This document shows positions 22,450 to 33,256 of a stretch of DNA of 62,500 bases, piece by piece (the first letter of the stretch is position 1; each line of letters opens with the position of its first letter). The position numbers were made by a program, and so were the translations under genes. Under the pieces are notes generated by a model. It had not been told where the DNA came from and did not search any database. It saw nothing but the letters and a program-made list of their open reading frames with translations. The stretch spans positions 211,972 to 274,471 of the forward strand of contig CAJNDS010002189.1 in NCBI GenBank assembly GCA_905221605.1, written 5' to 3'. The DNA is from Symbiodinium natans (taxonomy: Eukaryota > Sar > Dinophyceae > Suessiales > Symbiodiniaceae).

Positions 22450-23884
22450 ATGCCGAAGCGGAAATGGCAAAGCCAAACCTGCCAGTTCTGTCACTGCCCT
22501 GGGCATAACTTGCGAGGGTGCCCGAAACTTGCACAGAAAGTTTTCAAGGCAGTGCAGCGCAAGCACAGTGCCGACAAAGTGGCAGATGCCGTGAAGCAAG
22601 GAGCGAGTTCGTTTGCTGTGTGCGGCATCCAGGTGAGATACGGCTCGCGCAAAAGTGCAAAGAAAGCAGAACCGTCGTGTCAGGCAGGTCCACCGCGGGA
22701 CTCGTGGCATTTCCAGTGCGAGAAAGAAAGAGAAGCGCAGAACTGGAAAGACTTGGAACGAGCAAAGACGGACAGAGAAGCGAAAGACGAAGAATGACAA
22801 GCTGGTTCAGGCGGCTTTGCAGTTTGATGCCATAGGAAAGGCTTGGTCAGAGCTGAAGCTGCACGGGTTCGTCAAAAGTGGCATGCGGGGTGGCATGGCG
22901 AGCTTCCCTTGTCCCAATTGCAACGACACGTGCGTGTGCAGTGTGGCCCTGAATTCCAGGCAGCGGAGAAGTACAGCAGAGAGACAGAAACACGTAGAAT
23001 GGCTGCAGAAGAGTGGGAGGCAGATGAACACCATGTGGTTTCGCGGCACAAAGTGCGGCAATCCCATCTCCTGTATCCGCTTCACACACCTGCCACAAAT
23101 GAAGTACGGCATGCCCCTTCCGCAGATAGTCGACTTCATCAAAGAGTTTACAGACCGACCAGTGCCGAATTTCCAGGACATCTGCAAGCGCGTAGGTGTC
23201 AGCCGTTCCTCTTCGTCCAGGAGCCTCTTTCAGTTTCTCCTCCAGAAGGAGGCGTTTCTGGGATACCGGCTCATGCAGAAAGTCCGGCTCAGCGGCGTAG
23301 TAGAAGCAGATGGGACGGCCCTCAAGTTGTACAAACGACGGGGCCACAACAACTTCGTTGCCTTATGGGGGCTCGTCGAGCGGCCGCAGAACCAGCAGCC
23401 GCCGCGGATGGTCGTGTACATGATGCCTGTGAAGCAAGTGGCGCACAACGCTGTGTGCCCTGTAGAAAGCAGAGCTGACGTCTTGTCCTGCAGAGGCTTA
23501 GAGCATCTCGTCAGCCAAGAGACCGACAGCGGCAAGGTCGCCAGCTTACTTGTGACGGACGGCGCCCAGCTGTATGAGCGGCTTGCCAAGGAGCATAGCC
23601 TCAAGCATCGGTACGTTGTCCACTCCAAGGGTCAGTTTGCCAAGAAGCAGCGCATCAGTGGCCGAGGCACGATCAATGTAAACACTGGTTTGATAGACCA
23701 GCGGTGGTCTGGCATCAAACAATACATCCCAAAGAGCTTGAACGGTAGCAGCAAGGAAGCCAAGACGCCTACTTTTTGCCCGCACCTGTGGGCGTACTTG
23801 TACAGTTGGTGGCTGAGAACACATTTCCCGAGCGCAAAGCGCCGCAGGGAACTGCTTGCTCAGGCCTTTCGGGATGAAGCCTGA
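22450..23884 (+). CDS. ISXO2/Merlin-like DDE transposase with N-terminal zinc knuckle
   Basis: Expected to cut and paste a DNA transposon. ATG 22450 (accATGCC) begins a frame with a CCHC knuckle, CQFCHCPGHNLRGC. The catalytic part lies in another frame (open 22655-23884) whose first codon is GTG, so a join is needed. A GT-AG intron at 22633-22687 keeps phase (..CGIQ-VHRG..); a shorter one ending at 22669 also works. Downstream come a basic, NLS-like stretch, a Cys-rich motif (FPCPNC) and an RNase H-like core: VEADGT (first Asp), LVTDGAQLYERL (second Asp), then VHSKGQF and NTGLIDQRWSGIKQYIP, matching the HTNxIExxWsxlK block of ISXO2/IS1595-type enzymes, with Asp where Glu is usual. It ends at TGA 23884. 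I found no clear terminal inverted repeats. Confidence 0.7.
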
Positions 23885-24438
23885 CGCAGCTGATGCTGAC
23901 GAGATGTCCAGTCTACTGCGAGCAAAGGCATGGGGTGGAGCAAGAGCTCAGCATGGGGAACAAAAACACTGCACACGCACCTGCGTTTGATCCGTGCTGC
24001 TGAGTAGTGTCCCCCCCCCGACAAGGTTGGAGTAGAGGTTTTTTGAATGTCTCTCATGTCTGCCAGGCCGAAGAAGACTTAGCACGAGATGACCTACACT
24101 TTCTCAGCCACGCGCTGCAGGCTTGCTTGCAGCCCTGTTGTCAGGTGACGTGTTATGGCATGATGTGAGTCATCCCTGACAGGAGACACCAAGCCAAGAG
24201 AACATTCTGGACAGCCCATGGACAAAGAAGTACAAGAGGTGGCACGTCGCACAGACCTCCGGAATCACGAAGCTTCAGAAGAAGGCTGCGTGGAATCCAC
24301 ATGTGCTCCTGAGTAGCGCAGCGAGTAGTAGCACAAGTGGTCCTAGCGTGCCATGCGAAGACCGCGTGGAAGACTCTGGTGAATGTGATGATTTCATCGA
24401 AGACTTCAGCCCCGAAGTTGAGGCAGACTCCTCAAACA

Positions 24439-24776
24439 TGAATGAGATACCGCCAGAAGTAGAAGAGCAGCTACAGCAGGAGCGAGGTTTGATAAAGTAT
24501 AGCGTGCCTGCTGTTGCAGATCGACAGCGGCGCTTCAAATGGGGCGGCTGTCCGCGCCACACAAAGTGGAGCCTTCAAGTCCATGTCGTGCGCTCCGGCC
24601 CCTCAAAGGGAGCCATATTGCTGCGATGCAGCGGCTTCTGGAAGCGGGGACGAGACCAGAAGCGGTTGTGCTTTTGGAACTGGCCCTTCCCCATGGGATT
24701 GTACAGCACCTTGCCAGCTAACATTAAGGAGCAGTACGAAGACCTGAACATGGCACTTGCACGCGGAGCCAGATGA
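24439..24776 (+). CDS. GRF-like zinc-finger protein
   Basis: The open frame runs from 24303 (not an ATG) to TGA 24776. The first in-frame ATG I can place is 24439. The C-terminal half has CPRH, then a Cys after ~27 residues and CFWNW, the spacing and aromatic pattern of GRF zinc fingers, which bind single-stranded nucleic acid and occur in topoisomerase III, APE2 and some transposons. An acidic N-terminal part (PPEVEEQLQQE) precedes it. It lies 0.55 kb after the transposase on the same strand and may be an accessory gene of that element. Confidence 0.5.
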
Positions 24777-24856
24777 AAGAGAAGAATTGGGGCACCTATC
24801 CCCCCCCCCCCCCAAGCCCCACCCAGAAGACAAGCAAAAACCAGGAACAGGCTGTC

Positions 24857-24881
24857 ACGGAACGCGCCTAGCGCGTTCCGT
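24857..24881. terminator. Perfect 11-bp stem, 3-nt loop hairpin
   Basis: ACGGAACGCGC, then CTA, then its exact reverse complement. It lies 80 bp after the GRF-like ORF. It could be an RNA 3'-end or processing structure or a transposon end; function unknown. Confidence 0.4.
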
Positions 24882-25450
24882 CATCAAGAGTAACATCCAT
24901 AACATGTTGCTAAAAAGAAGGTGTACAGTCACTGCATCGAAAACACCTGCAAATAACAGCATTTAACAGCATTTCCGTTCGCGGCAGGTGACGTCCGGGC
25001 CTCAGTAACCACTTCCTAAACCCAAAACACACCCTTGCAACTGAACCCGCCTGCAGGGTTTAGGGTTTAGGGTTTTGCGGCTCCTGTTGCAACACGGGGC
25101 TTGGCTGTTTATGGTACCCAATACGGAAACGCCCTTACAGTACTGCCCATGTGTGGTCGCATAGGGGTACTCTATCATCGAGCGCTGCTATCAATAAAGG
25201 GATCCTGATGGGAATCCCAAACAGCGAGCCCCAAGAACAGAGCAGGAATAGAAAGGGAATAGAAGGACACTGGTAGGTATAATCCATATATATATATATA
25301 TTCCTACTACATTCTTGGGGCTCCCTGTTTGGGGTTTCCATGAAAATCCCTTTAACCCAGACCCCTGGGAGGATCCAAAAAGTGGGACCCACTTAAGGGT
25401 TCCTAAGAATGACCAATAGTAGTATAGCGGTTCTACTTTGCGGAATTCTC
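24882..25450. other. Non-coding stretch
   Basis: It holds a short TTTAGGG array at 25056-25074, a (TA)n run near 25286-25300 inside a loosely palindromic segment (cattcttggggctccctgtttgggg at 25311-25335 against cccaaacagcgagccccaagaa at 25217-25238), and no gene I can support. Confidence 0.5.
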
Positions 25451-25680
25451 CTAAACCCCCTACACCCCCTAAACCCCCTAAACCCCCTAAACCCCCTAAA
25501 CCCCCTAAACCCCCTAAACCCCCTAAACCCCCTAAACCCCCTAAACCCTAAACCCTAAACCCTAAACCCTAAACCCTAAACCCTAAACCCTAAACCAACC
25601 CTAAACCCACCCTAAACCCACCCTAAACCCTAAACCCTAAACCCTAAACCCTAAACCCTAAACCCTAAACCCTAAACCCC
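25447..25680. repeat. (CCCCCTAAA)n and CCCTAAA arrays
   Basis: The left third is built of CCCCCTAAA nonamers; the rest is the standard heptamer with a few CCCACCCTAAA units. It leads directly into the candidate exon at 25683. Confidence 0.95.
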
Positions 25681-25682
25681 AG

Positions 25683-25769
25683 GGTTCTGGGAATCAATTC
25701 CGCATCAAAAGCCTGAGAGAGGACCACGGAGACTCGGAAACGGTGGTGCTCTCGTGCATCGGCACCTCG
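25683..25769 (+). CDS. Candidate exon, unknown
   Basis: Twenty-nine codons starting with G after AG and ending before GC, reading GSGNQFRIKSLREDHGDSET then VVLSCIGTS. It is flanked by CCCTAAA upstream and TTTAGGG downstream (25808). Length, phase (0 to 0) and composition make it a good coding exon. No family recognised. Confidence 0.5.
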
Positions 25770-26090
25770 GCATGATCCGGTTGTGAGGGTTTCTCAATCT
25801 GCCTAGGGTCTAGGGTTTAGGGTTTAGGGTTTAGGGTTTAGGGTTAAGGGTTTAGGGTTTCGGCGTCTTGGGTTTCGGGGTTTTGGGTTTAGGAGCCCCT
25901 CTGTCCCCCGTAGACAACTCAGCCCGTACGCCCCTAAGACCTCCCCCTGAGCTCGGAACCCTAAGCCCTAAACCGCCCTTTTTTCCAGTATCGTGTTTAT
26001 CCCCCAGCCCAAAACCCAAAACCCTCAAGCCCCGAGACTTTAATTGAAGCTCCTCGAAACTTTTCCCGAAGCTTTCCCCGGACCTGAAAC

Positions 26091-26280
26091 CATAATGAAC
26101 CCATAATGAACCCATAATGAACCCATAATGAACCCATAATGAACCCATAATGAACCCTAAACCCTAAACCCTAAACCCTAAACCCTAAACCTCAAACCCT
26201 AAACCCCAAACCCCAAACCCTAAACCCTAAACCCAAACCCCAAACCCTAAACCCTAAACCCCGAACCCCAAACCCCAAAG
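26091..26280. repeat. (CCCATAATGAA)n followed by CCCTAAA/CCCCAAA units
   Basis: Six copies of an 11-mer, cccataatgaa, sit at 26091-26153, then degenerate heptamers to 26280. Confidence 0.95.
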
Positions 26281-26310
26281 CCTTGCTTTGGGCCTTTCGG
26301 GGGCCCCAAG

Positions 26311-26348
26311 GTGCCGGCATCACCAACTCGGCGAGGAGAACCTTCTGA
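26311..26348 (+). CDS. Candidate exon, low confidence
   Basis: AG-G start and GC after the end, reading CRHHQLGEENLL. The frame stays open further right (SPDWGETRSSRRKD). It is flanked by C-rich and G-rich arrays like other exons, but too short to assign. Confidence 0.3.
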
Positions 26349-26400
26349 GCCCCGACTGGGGGGAGACACGGAGTTCCCGTCGCAAAGACCGACCCGGAGG

Positions 26401-27309
26401 GTGTAGGGTTTAGGGTTTAGGGTTCAGGGTTCAGGGTTCAGGGTTTAGGGGGTTTGGGGATTAGGGATTGGGGTTTATAGGGTGCAGGTTTAGGGTTATC
26501 ATCAGCAAGTAGGCCTTCAATCAAACCAGGAGCCCGACTACATTTTCAAGGAGTTATTCCTTAACAGAGTCAGAGGGGCGGGCCATCGTTCCTTTGGCCC
26601 TACTCAGAGTCTGGGAGGTTGTTTGACAAAGAGGAACTAGGGGAGGTGAAAACGTAAGGTTCCCGCGGTTTAGGTTTTGAACATGGATGACCGCGGAATC
26701 CTTCATCGGTTAAGGATTAAGGGATAGAGTTTAGGGTTTAGGGTTTAGGTTTAGGGCACCTGGAGAGCCCAAAGACCCCTGAATCAAGGATTGCGCCTTT
26801 GACATGTTCATAGACGTCCGAGGTGTTGAGTTGAAGGACTCAAGGGATTAAAGGATGGACCCTTGTAAGGGCCCTCAGGGGTTATTTAGGGTTTAGGGTT
26901 TGGGGTTTAGGGTTTAGGGGTTAGGGGTTATTTCGGGGCGACTTAGACATACAGGGACTAGACAAGGCATACATAGGGGATATTTCGGAGAAGAAGCTTA
27001 AGGGTCCCTTCTAGGGCTGCCCTCCTTCTACTTAAGAGGATCATCTTCGGGAATTTTTTTTAGAGGGATTTAGGGGCCATCCTGGTTTCAGGCATCCCCA
27101 AAAGTGGCTGCCAGAGCCCTGCCACAGCCAAGCCCTAAGCCCCAGACTGTAAGCCCCGAGCCTAAACTCTAAACCCTATCTTTTCCCTGGGTCGTCGTGG
27201 GTCCTACAGCAGTTGTCTGTGCAACGCCGGTTTCGGGTTTAAGCGTTGGGGTTCAGGGTCTAGCGCAGATCTCGGTAGCCCAGTGGCGCCCTTTCCGTTT
27301 TTTTTTTTT

Positions 27310-27340
<31 letters not shown>

Positions 27341-27640
27341 GCGCGGGGGGGTCCAAGGTTCCCTTACAAAGAAACCAACCCCCCAAAAATGTTACCGCAA
27401 AACCGTGAGAATGGTATGGACGGGGCTGCCAGGTGGGGCTACTTAGGTATATAGGAACTATAAAATATGTAAGGTATACATGGGGGTTATATAGGGAAAT
27501 AAGATTAAGAATCCCTTCTACCCCTTAAGTAAAGATGTACTCGGGCCGTAAACTTAGGCTCAACTATCCCTAAACAGCCTTAATTCTGGGGGGAACCTGG
27601 GGGGGGGGGGGGGGGTTTTGAGGACCCTAAACCCTAAACC
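26401..27640. other. Intergenic or intronic stretch
   Basis: TTTAGGG-like units at 26401-26490, 26725-26757 and 26886-26925; one copy of the ~90 bp dispersed repeat at about 26998-27095; a T run joined to a G run at 27299-27341; a G run near 27600. I see no gene. Short ORFs over the homopolymers are artefacts. Confidence 0.5.
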
Positions 27641-27821
27641 CTAAACCCTAAACCCTCAACCCTCGACCCTAAACCCATCTAAACCCTAAACCCTAAACCC
27701 TCAAGCCTCAACCCTGAAAGATGTGTTCGGACTTGCCAGCTCAAGCGCAGAGAATTCCTCCTCCCCTTGATGGCCCACGATGGCCGAGGCTGGGGAGTGA
27801 AAGCCGCAGGCTGTTGCAGTA

Positions 27822-28060
27822 CCCTAAACCCTAAACCCTAAACCCTGAACCCTGAACCCTGAACCCTGAACCCTGAACCCTGAACCCTGAACCCTGAACC
27901 CTGAACCCTGAATCCCTGAATCCCTGAATCCCTGAATCCCTGAATCCCTGAATCCCTGAATCCCTGAATCCCTGAATCCCTGAATCCCTGAATCCCTGAA
28001 TCCCTGAATCCCTGAATCCCTGAATCCCTGAATCCCTGAATCCCTGAATCCCTGAACCCG
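27822..28060. repeat. (CCCTGAAT)n / (CCCTGAA)n array
   Basis: After three CCCTAAA units come CCCTGAA heptamers and then about 19 copies of the octamer tccctgaa, a locally homogenised telomere-like variant. Confidence 0.95.
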
Positions 28061-28113
28061 AAACCCCGATTGCTACTCCACCCCTCCCAACTCCAAGTTC
28101 TCCGCCGGGTCAG

Positions 28114-28351
28114 GTGGAGTTTGTCCCACTCACCCATGAGCCCGGCCGCCGCGTTTGCCGCATGATCGGGTTCCACAGCAAGTGCTATAGTATGCTTGAC
28201 CCTAAACCCAAATTCCCAAACCCTAGACCCCAAACCCTAAACCCTACACCCCAAACGCTAAACCCGAAACCCGAAACCCCTAACCCGAAACCCAAAACCC
28301 TGCACAGACAACAACAGGATTCTGAGCCAGAGCTTGTCTCAGATCGACCGA
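28114..28351 (+). CDS. Two candidate exons upstream of the LRR gene
   Basis: Exon 28114-28181 reads VEFVPLTHEPGRRVCRMIGF followed by HS. Exon 28318-28351 starts with G after AG, reads ILSQSLSQIDR and ends before GC. They join in phase if the first uses the GT donor at 28182. The second ends in phase 0, which fits the exon at 29348, so they are probably 5' exons of the leucine-rich-repeat gene. A CCCTAAA-type array (28198-28300) fills the intron. Confidence 0.45.
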
Positions 28352-28445
28352 GCGGCGGGGGGCTGAGCTCCTCAGATGTGCAAGGTGGATCAAGGGCGAT
28401 GGCCTGGTTCGGGCCCTTGACATTTTCTGGCTGGTTTTCTTCGTA

Positions 28446-28556
28446 GGGAATGAGGGAATGAGGAACCATATATAATCCTTTAAAGGGTGCATAATATGTG
28501 TATATATATATATATAGGGCCTTAATTCCCTCATTCCCTACCAAGAACCAGGGAGT
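28446..28556. repeat. Foldback (MITE-like) element
   Basis: The inverted ends share TAGGGAATGAGGGAA: gtagggaatgagggaatgagga on the left against ttccctcattccctaccaa on the right, with a (TA)n centre. A diverged relative lies at about 29519-29611 and a one-end copy at 61558-61587. Confidence 0.75.
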
Positions 28557-29347
28557 TTTGTGTGCCAAGGGTTTAGGGTGCTCTGGGTTTGGAGGTTAGG
28601 GTTGAGGGCGTCAAGTTGGGTTCAGGGTTTAGGGTTTTGGGTTCAGGGCTTAGGGTTTGGGCTGTCGGGGTTTCAAGCACCACCGCAAACAAGTGTTGAA
28701 CAGTCTCGACATAGTTATCTCATAACCTCGTCGTCAGAACTATCTTGCTCCAATCTCTGGAAGTCAAATCAATGAGGCTTTAGGGAACACAAAGAGCACA
28801 TGGCTTGTTATATCTTGGTAGCCCAGTCACCCTGTTGTTGGTTCAAGGTTCCCTGATACAAGTAGCCAACCCAAAAAAAGGGTGCCCTTCTTGGTTGAGG
28901 GCGTTAGGGTTTAGGGCTTAGCATTTAGGGTTTAGGGTTTAGGGTTTAGGGTTTCGGGCGTACCTGACTTCCTTGAGGGCTTGCGTAAGCTTACAAACGG
29001 ACCGAAGACCCTGACGCCGTGAACACGGTTGCTGAGGTTGAGTTGGGCACGTTTAACAGTTCTATGGGTCCTCCCCAAAATGCCCCCCCATATATACCCC
29101 GATAATGCAACCCGCAGACGTTAAGTGTTGAAGGGCCCCCGAATCCACCCTGAACCCTCAACCCTCAACCACCCAAACCCTAAACCCTAAACCCTAAACC
29201 CCAAACCCTAAACCCTAAACCCTAAACCCAAAACCCTAAACCACCCTAAACCCCCCTAGACCACCCTAAACCACCCTAAACCACCCCAAACCCCAAACCC
29301 TAAACCCTAAACCCTAAACCCAAAACCCTAAACCCGAAGTAGTGCAG

Positions 29348-32300
29348 GTCGGAGGCGGCGGCTTTGCATTTACCAGGCTGGACTGCTCCAACAAGGACCT
29401 ACCGGGCGCGTTCAGAGCTGACCCTGAACCCTTAACGCCCCTATCCTTACACTACAGGGTTTAGGGTTTAGCCCTTAGGGTTTAGGGTTTAGGGTTTAGG
29501 GTTTAGGGTTTCTCGTTTCTAGGGAGTTGGGGAATGAGGTGCCTTGTATCCTCCCCATGTAACCCTTAAAGGGACTACGTAGGGTACTTAATTCCCGAAC
29601 TCCCTAATCAGAACAAGTAGGTCGGTATCAGCCCTGACAAGCCCTTGCTTGTGCGAGTCCTTATACACCCCTTATATACTTCAGAACCCGTTTGAGTAAG
29701 GTAAGGGACCTTTTTCAATGAAATCCGAATCAGGGTTCAGGGTGGAAGTCGCCAGGGCTTTCGAAGCAAAACGCTGGTACATTGGAGGTCTGCATAAATG
29801 TCCGGGGCTCTTGCTGCAAAGCTTAAGCATTGCGTTTCTTGCTGTTCAAGATCCGGCGGCGGCAGAAGAGACGTGAGCAGGGTGTGTCGGGAATTGGGGT
29901 TTTAGTCCCGAACCCCAAACCCCATTCCCCCAAATACTCCTGACTCAACCTCAGCCAGAGGCAGGCCCTAAACCCAAAGCTCAATGAGCTATTTTTGGCC
30001 ATAAAACGCCGGGAGGAGCTCACCGACCTTGGCAACAAGGTGGAGAACTACTTGCAGTGGGGGGCCACAAGGGGTTTAGGGTTTAGGGTTTGGGGGGGGG
30101 GGTGTTTTTGGAGTTTAGGGATTGCGGTAGTTTACGGTGGCCCCTAGGCTAGGTAGTCCCTCGGTGCACTTTTCTTGTTGCCCTCGCTGGGATTTAGGAT
30201 CTTCTCTAGGAAGATGTTCAGAGGGTTTTTGGATCTTGGGTATTGGAGGGGGACCCTGCATAACCCTAAGCCCGAAACCCTAAATCCTAAATCTTAAACC
30301 CTAAACCCTAAGCCCAAAACCCATAACAAGACTTAAAGGGTGTTCCTTGGAGTCTCGAGAGGCCGCGTCTCTGGCTTTCCCTAAGAATTCAGGTCCCCGG
30401 AACAACCCTGAGGCGCCGCATCCCAATCACAAAGCCCTAAGCCCTGAGCCCTCAGCCCTAGCCCTAACCCCTAGCCCTAAACCCTAAACCCGAAACCCAA
30501 ACTTCACAAGTCAAAGGCTTTTCCTTACCCCATGCTGCCCCCCGAGGCTTCGGCACATCATCCTGTCCAACAACAAGCCGGGATCTCAGAACTTACTATT
30601 GGTTAATTAGTCGTAGCCCTAAACCCCAAACCCAAAACCCTAAACCCTTAACCCGATATCCCCCTATACATACACTTTAAGGGATTATATAGGGCCCTAT
30701 GTATACCCTTTAAGGGATTACATAGGGCCCCATCTATCCCCTTATATCTATATATATATATACACACATACCCTTGAAGGGATTATGTAGTTGTAGCCGG
30801 GCGCGGGATTTAAGACGTCCCTTGGTTTTGATTAAAAAAAGAGAGGTTTCTGGTGTTTAAAGGCGATTGTTTTCCGGAATCGGGTGTTTATCATAAGATG
30901 AGGTGGTTAGGCTGAAATATTGGCATAGGTGTGTTTGGTAAGTCTTAAGTGCCGTGTCGTTGGTCAGTTGTTTGGATTTCAGGGGTTGGAGTTTCATTGG
31001 ATTGAACTAGGCTTGCAAGTATGAGGCTCCAGGCCCAGTGGTTCGACCATACTACAGAAATGATCAGCATCGCAACATATCACACATCATCATCTTCAAT
31101 CGGCAAAAGGCGGTTAGTTAGACTGCACTTGTGGAAGGGAGCGAAGAGGGGCAAGAGGAGGCAACATGGTGGCCAAACCAGCGACGCAGAGATGGGTGAT
31201 GGCAATGCTGCAATAGACGAGTTTATAGCACATGCCCCAGACATTCCGTTCTACAAGGACATACTATACACTCGCGAGCAGCAATGCAGCCCCGATCGTG
31301 ACAATCGGGGAAAGCGTAGGCATCAAGGAAAGCAAAGCAAGAACAAACGTGGCAAGAGTTTGTACGAGCTACTACATGGTCCTGAAGCCGAGCAGACGGC
31401 TTTTGACTGGTGCGTTGAAGTTGGCCTGCTCTCAGATGGACGCGACCCTAGTATTCGTCTATTAGTCCGAAATGTAAAAAGGCAGCGACATGGAACACTG
31501 TGGTCAGCATGACAGGGCAGGCGATGTCTTATCAGTGCCCGAAGCCATGCCGTTATCTTGACCGCTCGTGAAACGGACCTGTTCTTACCGCGGGTTCCTC
31601 TCAGCAAACAAATCCTTGTACTCTACATGCTCATTCATCACAACCAACCTGGCATCGAAAAGCTTGATTTCGACGCGAATATGGATGAGACTTGGCAAGA
31701 CTACAGCCATGAAGAAGGCCTTAGAGTACTACCTCCAGAGTGTCGCAAGTGCAGGAAGGCGCCGGTGTGAAGCTGCTGTCGGAGAAATGAGCGAGAAATG
31801 AGCGAAGAACCCAGGGGCGTCTTAAATATTCGGCCATATTAAAGAGCTCAGGAAGAGGTAATTTGGGACGTTTCGGTAAGGAAAACTTAATGAAAGCAAC
31901 AGCGAGGCTTGGTCGGAGCAGATTCTCTTAAGTCTCTAAGGACCCCAATTCAGACGGCAAATACAAGAAAAACTACAAGGGTTTAGGGGTTTAGGGGTTC
32001 TGTTTCTGGCCATCTGCTCATTCTGATCCCTGGCCACCTCTGAAGCACTTGGCAGCCAAGTGGCACCCTGTTAACCTCTTTTTGTTCGGTTCTGGGTTCC
32101 CTTATAAAGTAACCGACCAAAAGCAGGGGTAGGGGTACCCTTACTGCAATATGGATACTGGGCTACTAAGAAAAAAACGACTTCTCGCTGCTTAATTGTA
32201 AGTCAAGCAAGATTGAACAACTCGGACAAACCGAATGTTGTAATCGCCACCCATGACGACTTCCGCCAGGCCCCCTGCAAACGATGACGTTCGGGGCCCA

Positions 32301-33256
32301 CCGAAGACCTTGAACAACCTAAGACCTTCAAGACCCTGGGCCCTAGAACTTCAAGACCATGCGTCCTATACAACCCTCCTCCCCCTCCCCCTAAACCCTC
32401 AACCCTCAACCCTAAACCCTAAACCCTCAACCCTAAACCCTAAACCCTAAACCCTAAACCCTAAACCCTAAACCCTCAACCCTAAACCCTAAACCCTCAA
32501 CCCTAAACCCAAAACCCTAAACCCTAAACCCTAAACCCCCCTCCCCAGCCGTGGACATCCATAGGCTCAACAGCATTGAGGCATTGACGAAGCCGGGGCC
32601 TTTGGCCTTTTGAGCCGGGTCGTCGGGATTCGGGTTGAGAGTTGAGGTTTCGGAGTTGCTCCTTGGTTCGGGCTGCATGGGGGTGGGGAAGAGGGGGCTG
32701 GGGGGGGGGGGAGGGAAGGGGTAGGGTAGAAGATGATTTGGAGGGTTCAGGGTTCAGTGTCTAGACAAGCCTAGGGCCGCGGGCTGGCACTGTCTTCGCA
32801 GACCTGGCCATTCTGGTTCCCCAGCAAAGGGCCAAGGGCCATCAGGTCGTCACGTTGAGTCCTCTTAATCCTTGTAGGCCCTTGGGACATTTCATATTTT
32901 CTTCATTGGGGTTTAAGAGGACCATATTCAGGGAATATTTTTCAAAGGGTTTTAAGGGCCATCCTAGAATCAATAAGCCCTCCCCCCCCCAAAAAAAAAA
33001 CTCATTGGAGGTCAACTCCTTCTAGATGCCAGTTCGGGCTAAGTTCTTGATCGCTTGAAAGCTCCAAGCGTCGAACCGCTTGACCACCCTGAAGCCCTAC
33101 ACCCTACACCCGAAACCCTCACCCTCAACCCCCACCCCCCCCACCCCCTCCCCTCCCTCCGATCTTCCCTAAACCCTAAACCCTAAACCCTAAACCCGAA
33201 ACCTCTCCATGGGCAGGTTGCCCCACCTTCTGACTCTCAAACTCGACAACAACGAG
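29348..33256 (+). CDS. Leucine-rich-repeat protein, split gene (partial)
   Basis: Exons 29348-29416, 29965-30053, 30547-30576, 32565-32591 and 33217-33256 join in frame through GC-AG introns, every exon starting with G. The joined product contains FTRLDCSNKDL, then RREELTDLGNKVENYL, LRHIILSNNKLNSIEALTK and LPHLLTLKLDNNE, which is two to three classical LRRs with xLSNNxL and LKLDNNx cores. Repeat spacing resembles axonemal LRR proteins of the LRRC23 type, but that is a guess. Exons of 27, 30 and 40 nt are remarkably short. The 1.99 kb third intron contains a relic transposon. Part of exon 2 (GCCCTAAACCCAAAG, read ALNPK) is telomere-like sequence used as coding. Exons before and after are incomplete. 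Confidence 0.65.
30617..30790. repeat. Short dispersed repeats around ctttaagggattat
   Basis: Three tandem-like copies of a segment tacccttta/gaagggattatatagggcc occur between 30665 and 30790, with a (TA)n run. Related sequence is seen at 28465-28490. Confidence 0.5.
30808..31827. mobile_element. Relic TIR DNA transposon (~1.02 kb)
   Basis: Left end ATTTAAGACGTCCCTTGGTT (30808-30827) and the reverse complement of 31808-31827, ATTTAAGACGCCCCTGGGTT, agree at 18 of 20 positions. It contains two + strand ORFs of transposon-like character. No target-site duplication is evident. It lies inside the third intron of the LRR gene. Confidence 0.65.
31021..31770 (+). pseudogene. Degenerate transposon protein, possibly ISXO2-like N-terminal part
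   Basis: An ATG at 31021 opens 163 codons to TGA 31512, including KSLYELLHGPEAEQTAFDWC and VEVGLLSDGR. A second frame (31558-31770, no ATG) continues with protein-like sequence (PLSKQILVLYMLIHHNQPGI). The layout, with a short helical start, a WC..GLL block and then a PLSxQILxLYML block, recalls the region ahead of the catalytic core in ISXO2/Merlin-type transposases. No DDE core remains. It sits between the inverted repeats of the 1.02 kb element, so it is most likely the decayed transposase. Confidence 0.4.
32390..32540. repeat. CCCTAAA/CCCTCAA array
   Basis: Heptamers with frequent CCCTCAA variants lie just before the LRR exon at 32565. Confidence 0.95.
32878..32975. repeat. Dispersed ~90-bp repeat, copy 4 of 4
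   Basis: cccttgggacatttcatattt...aagaggaccatattcaggga...ttaagggccatcctagaat; matches copies at 18433, 19548 and 26998. Confidence 0.65.
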
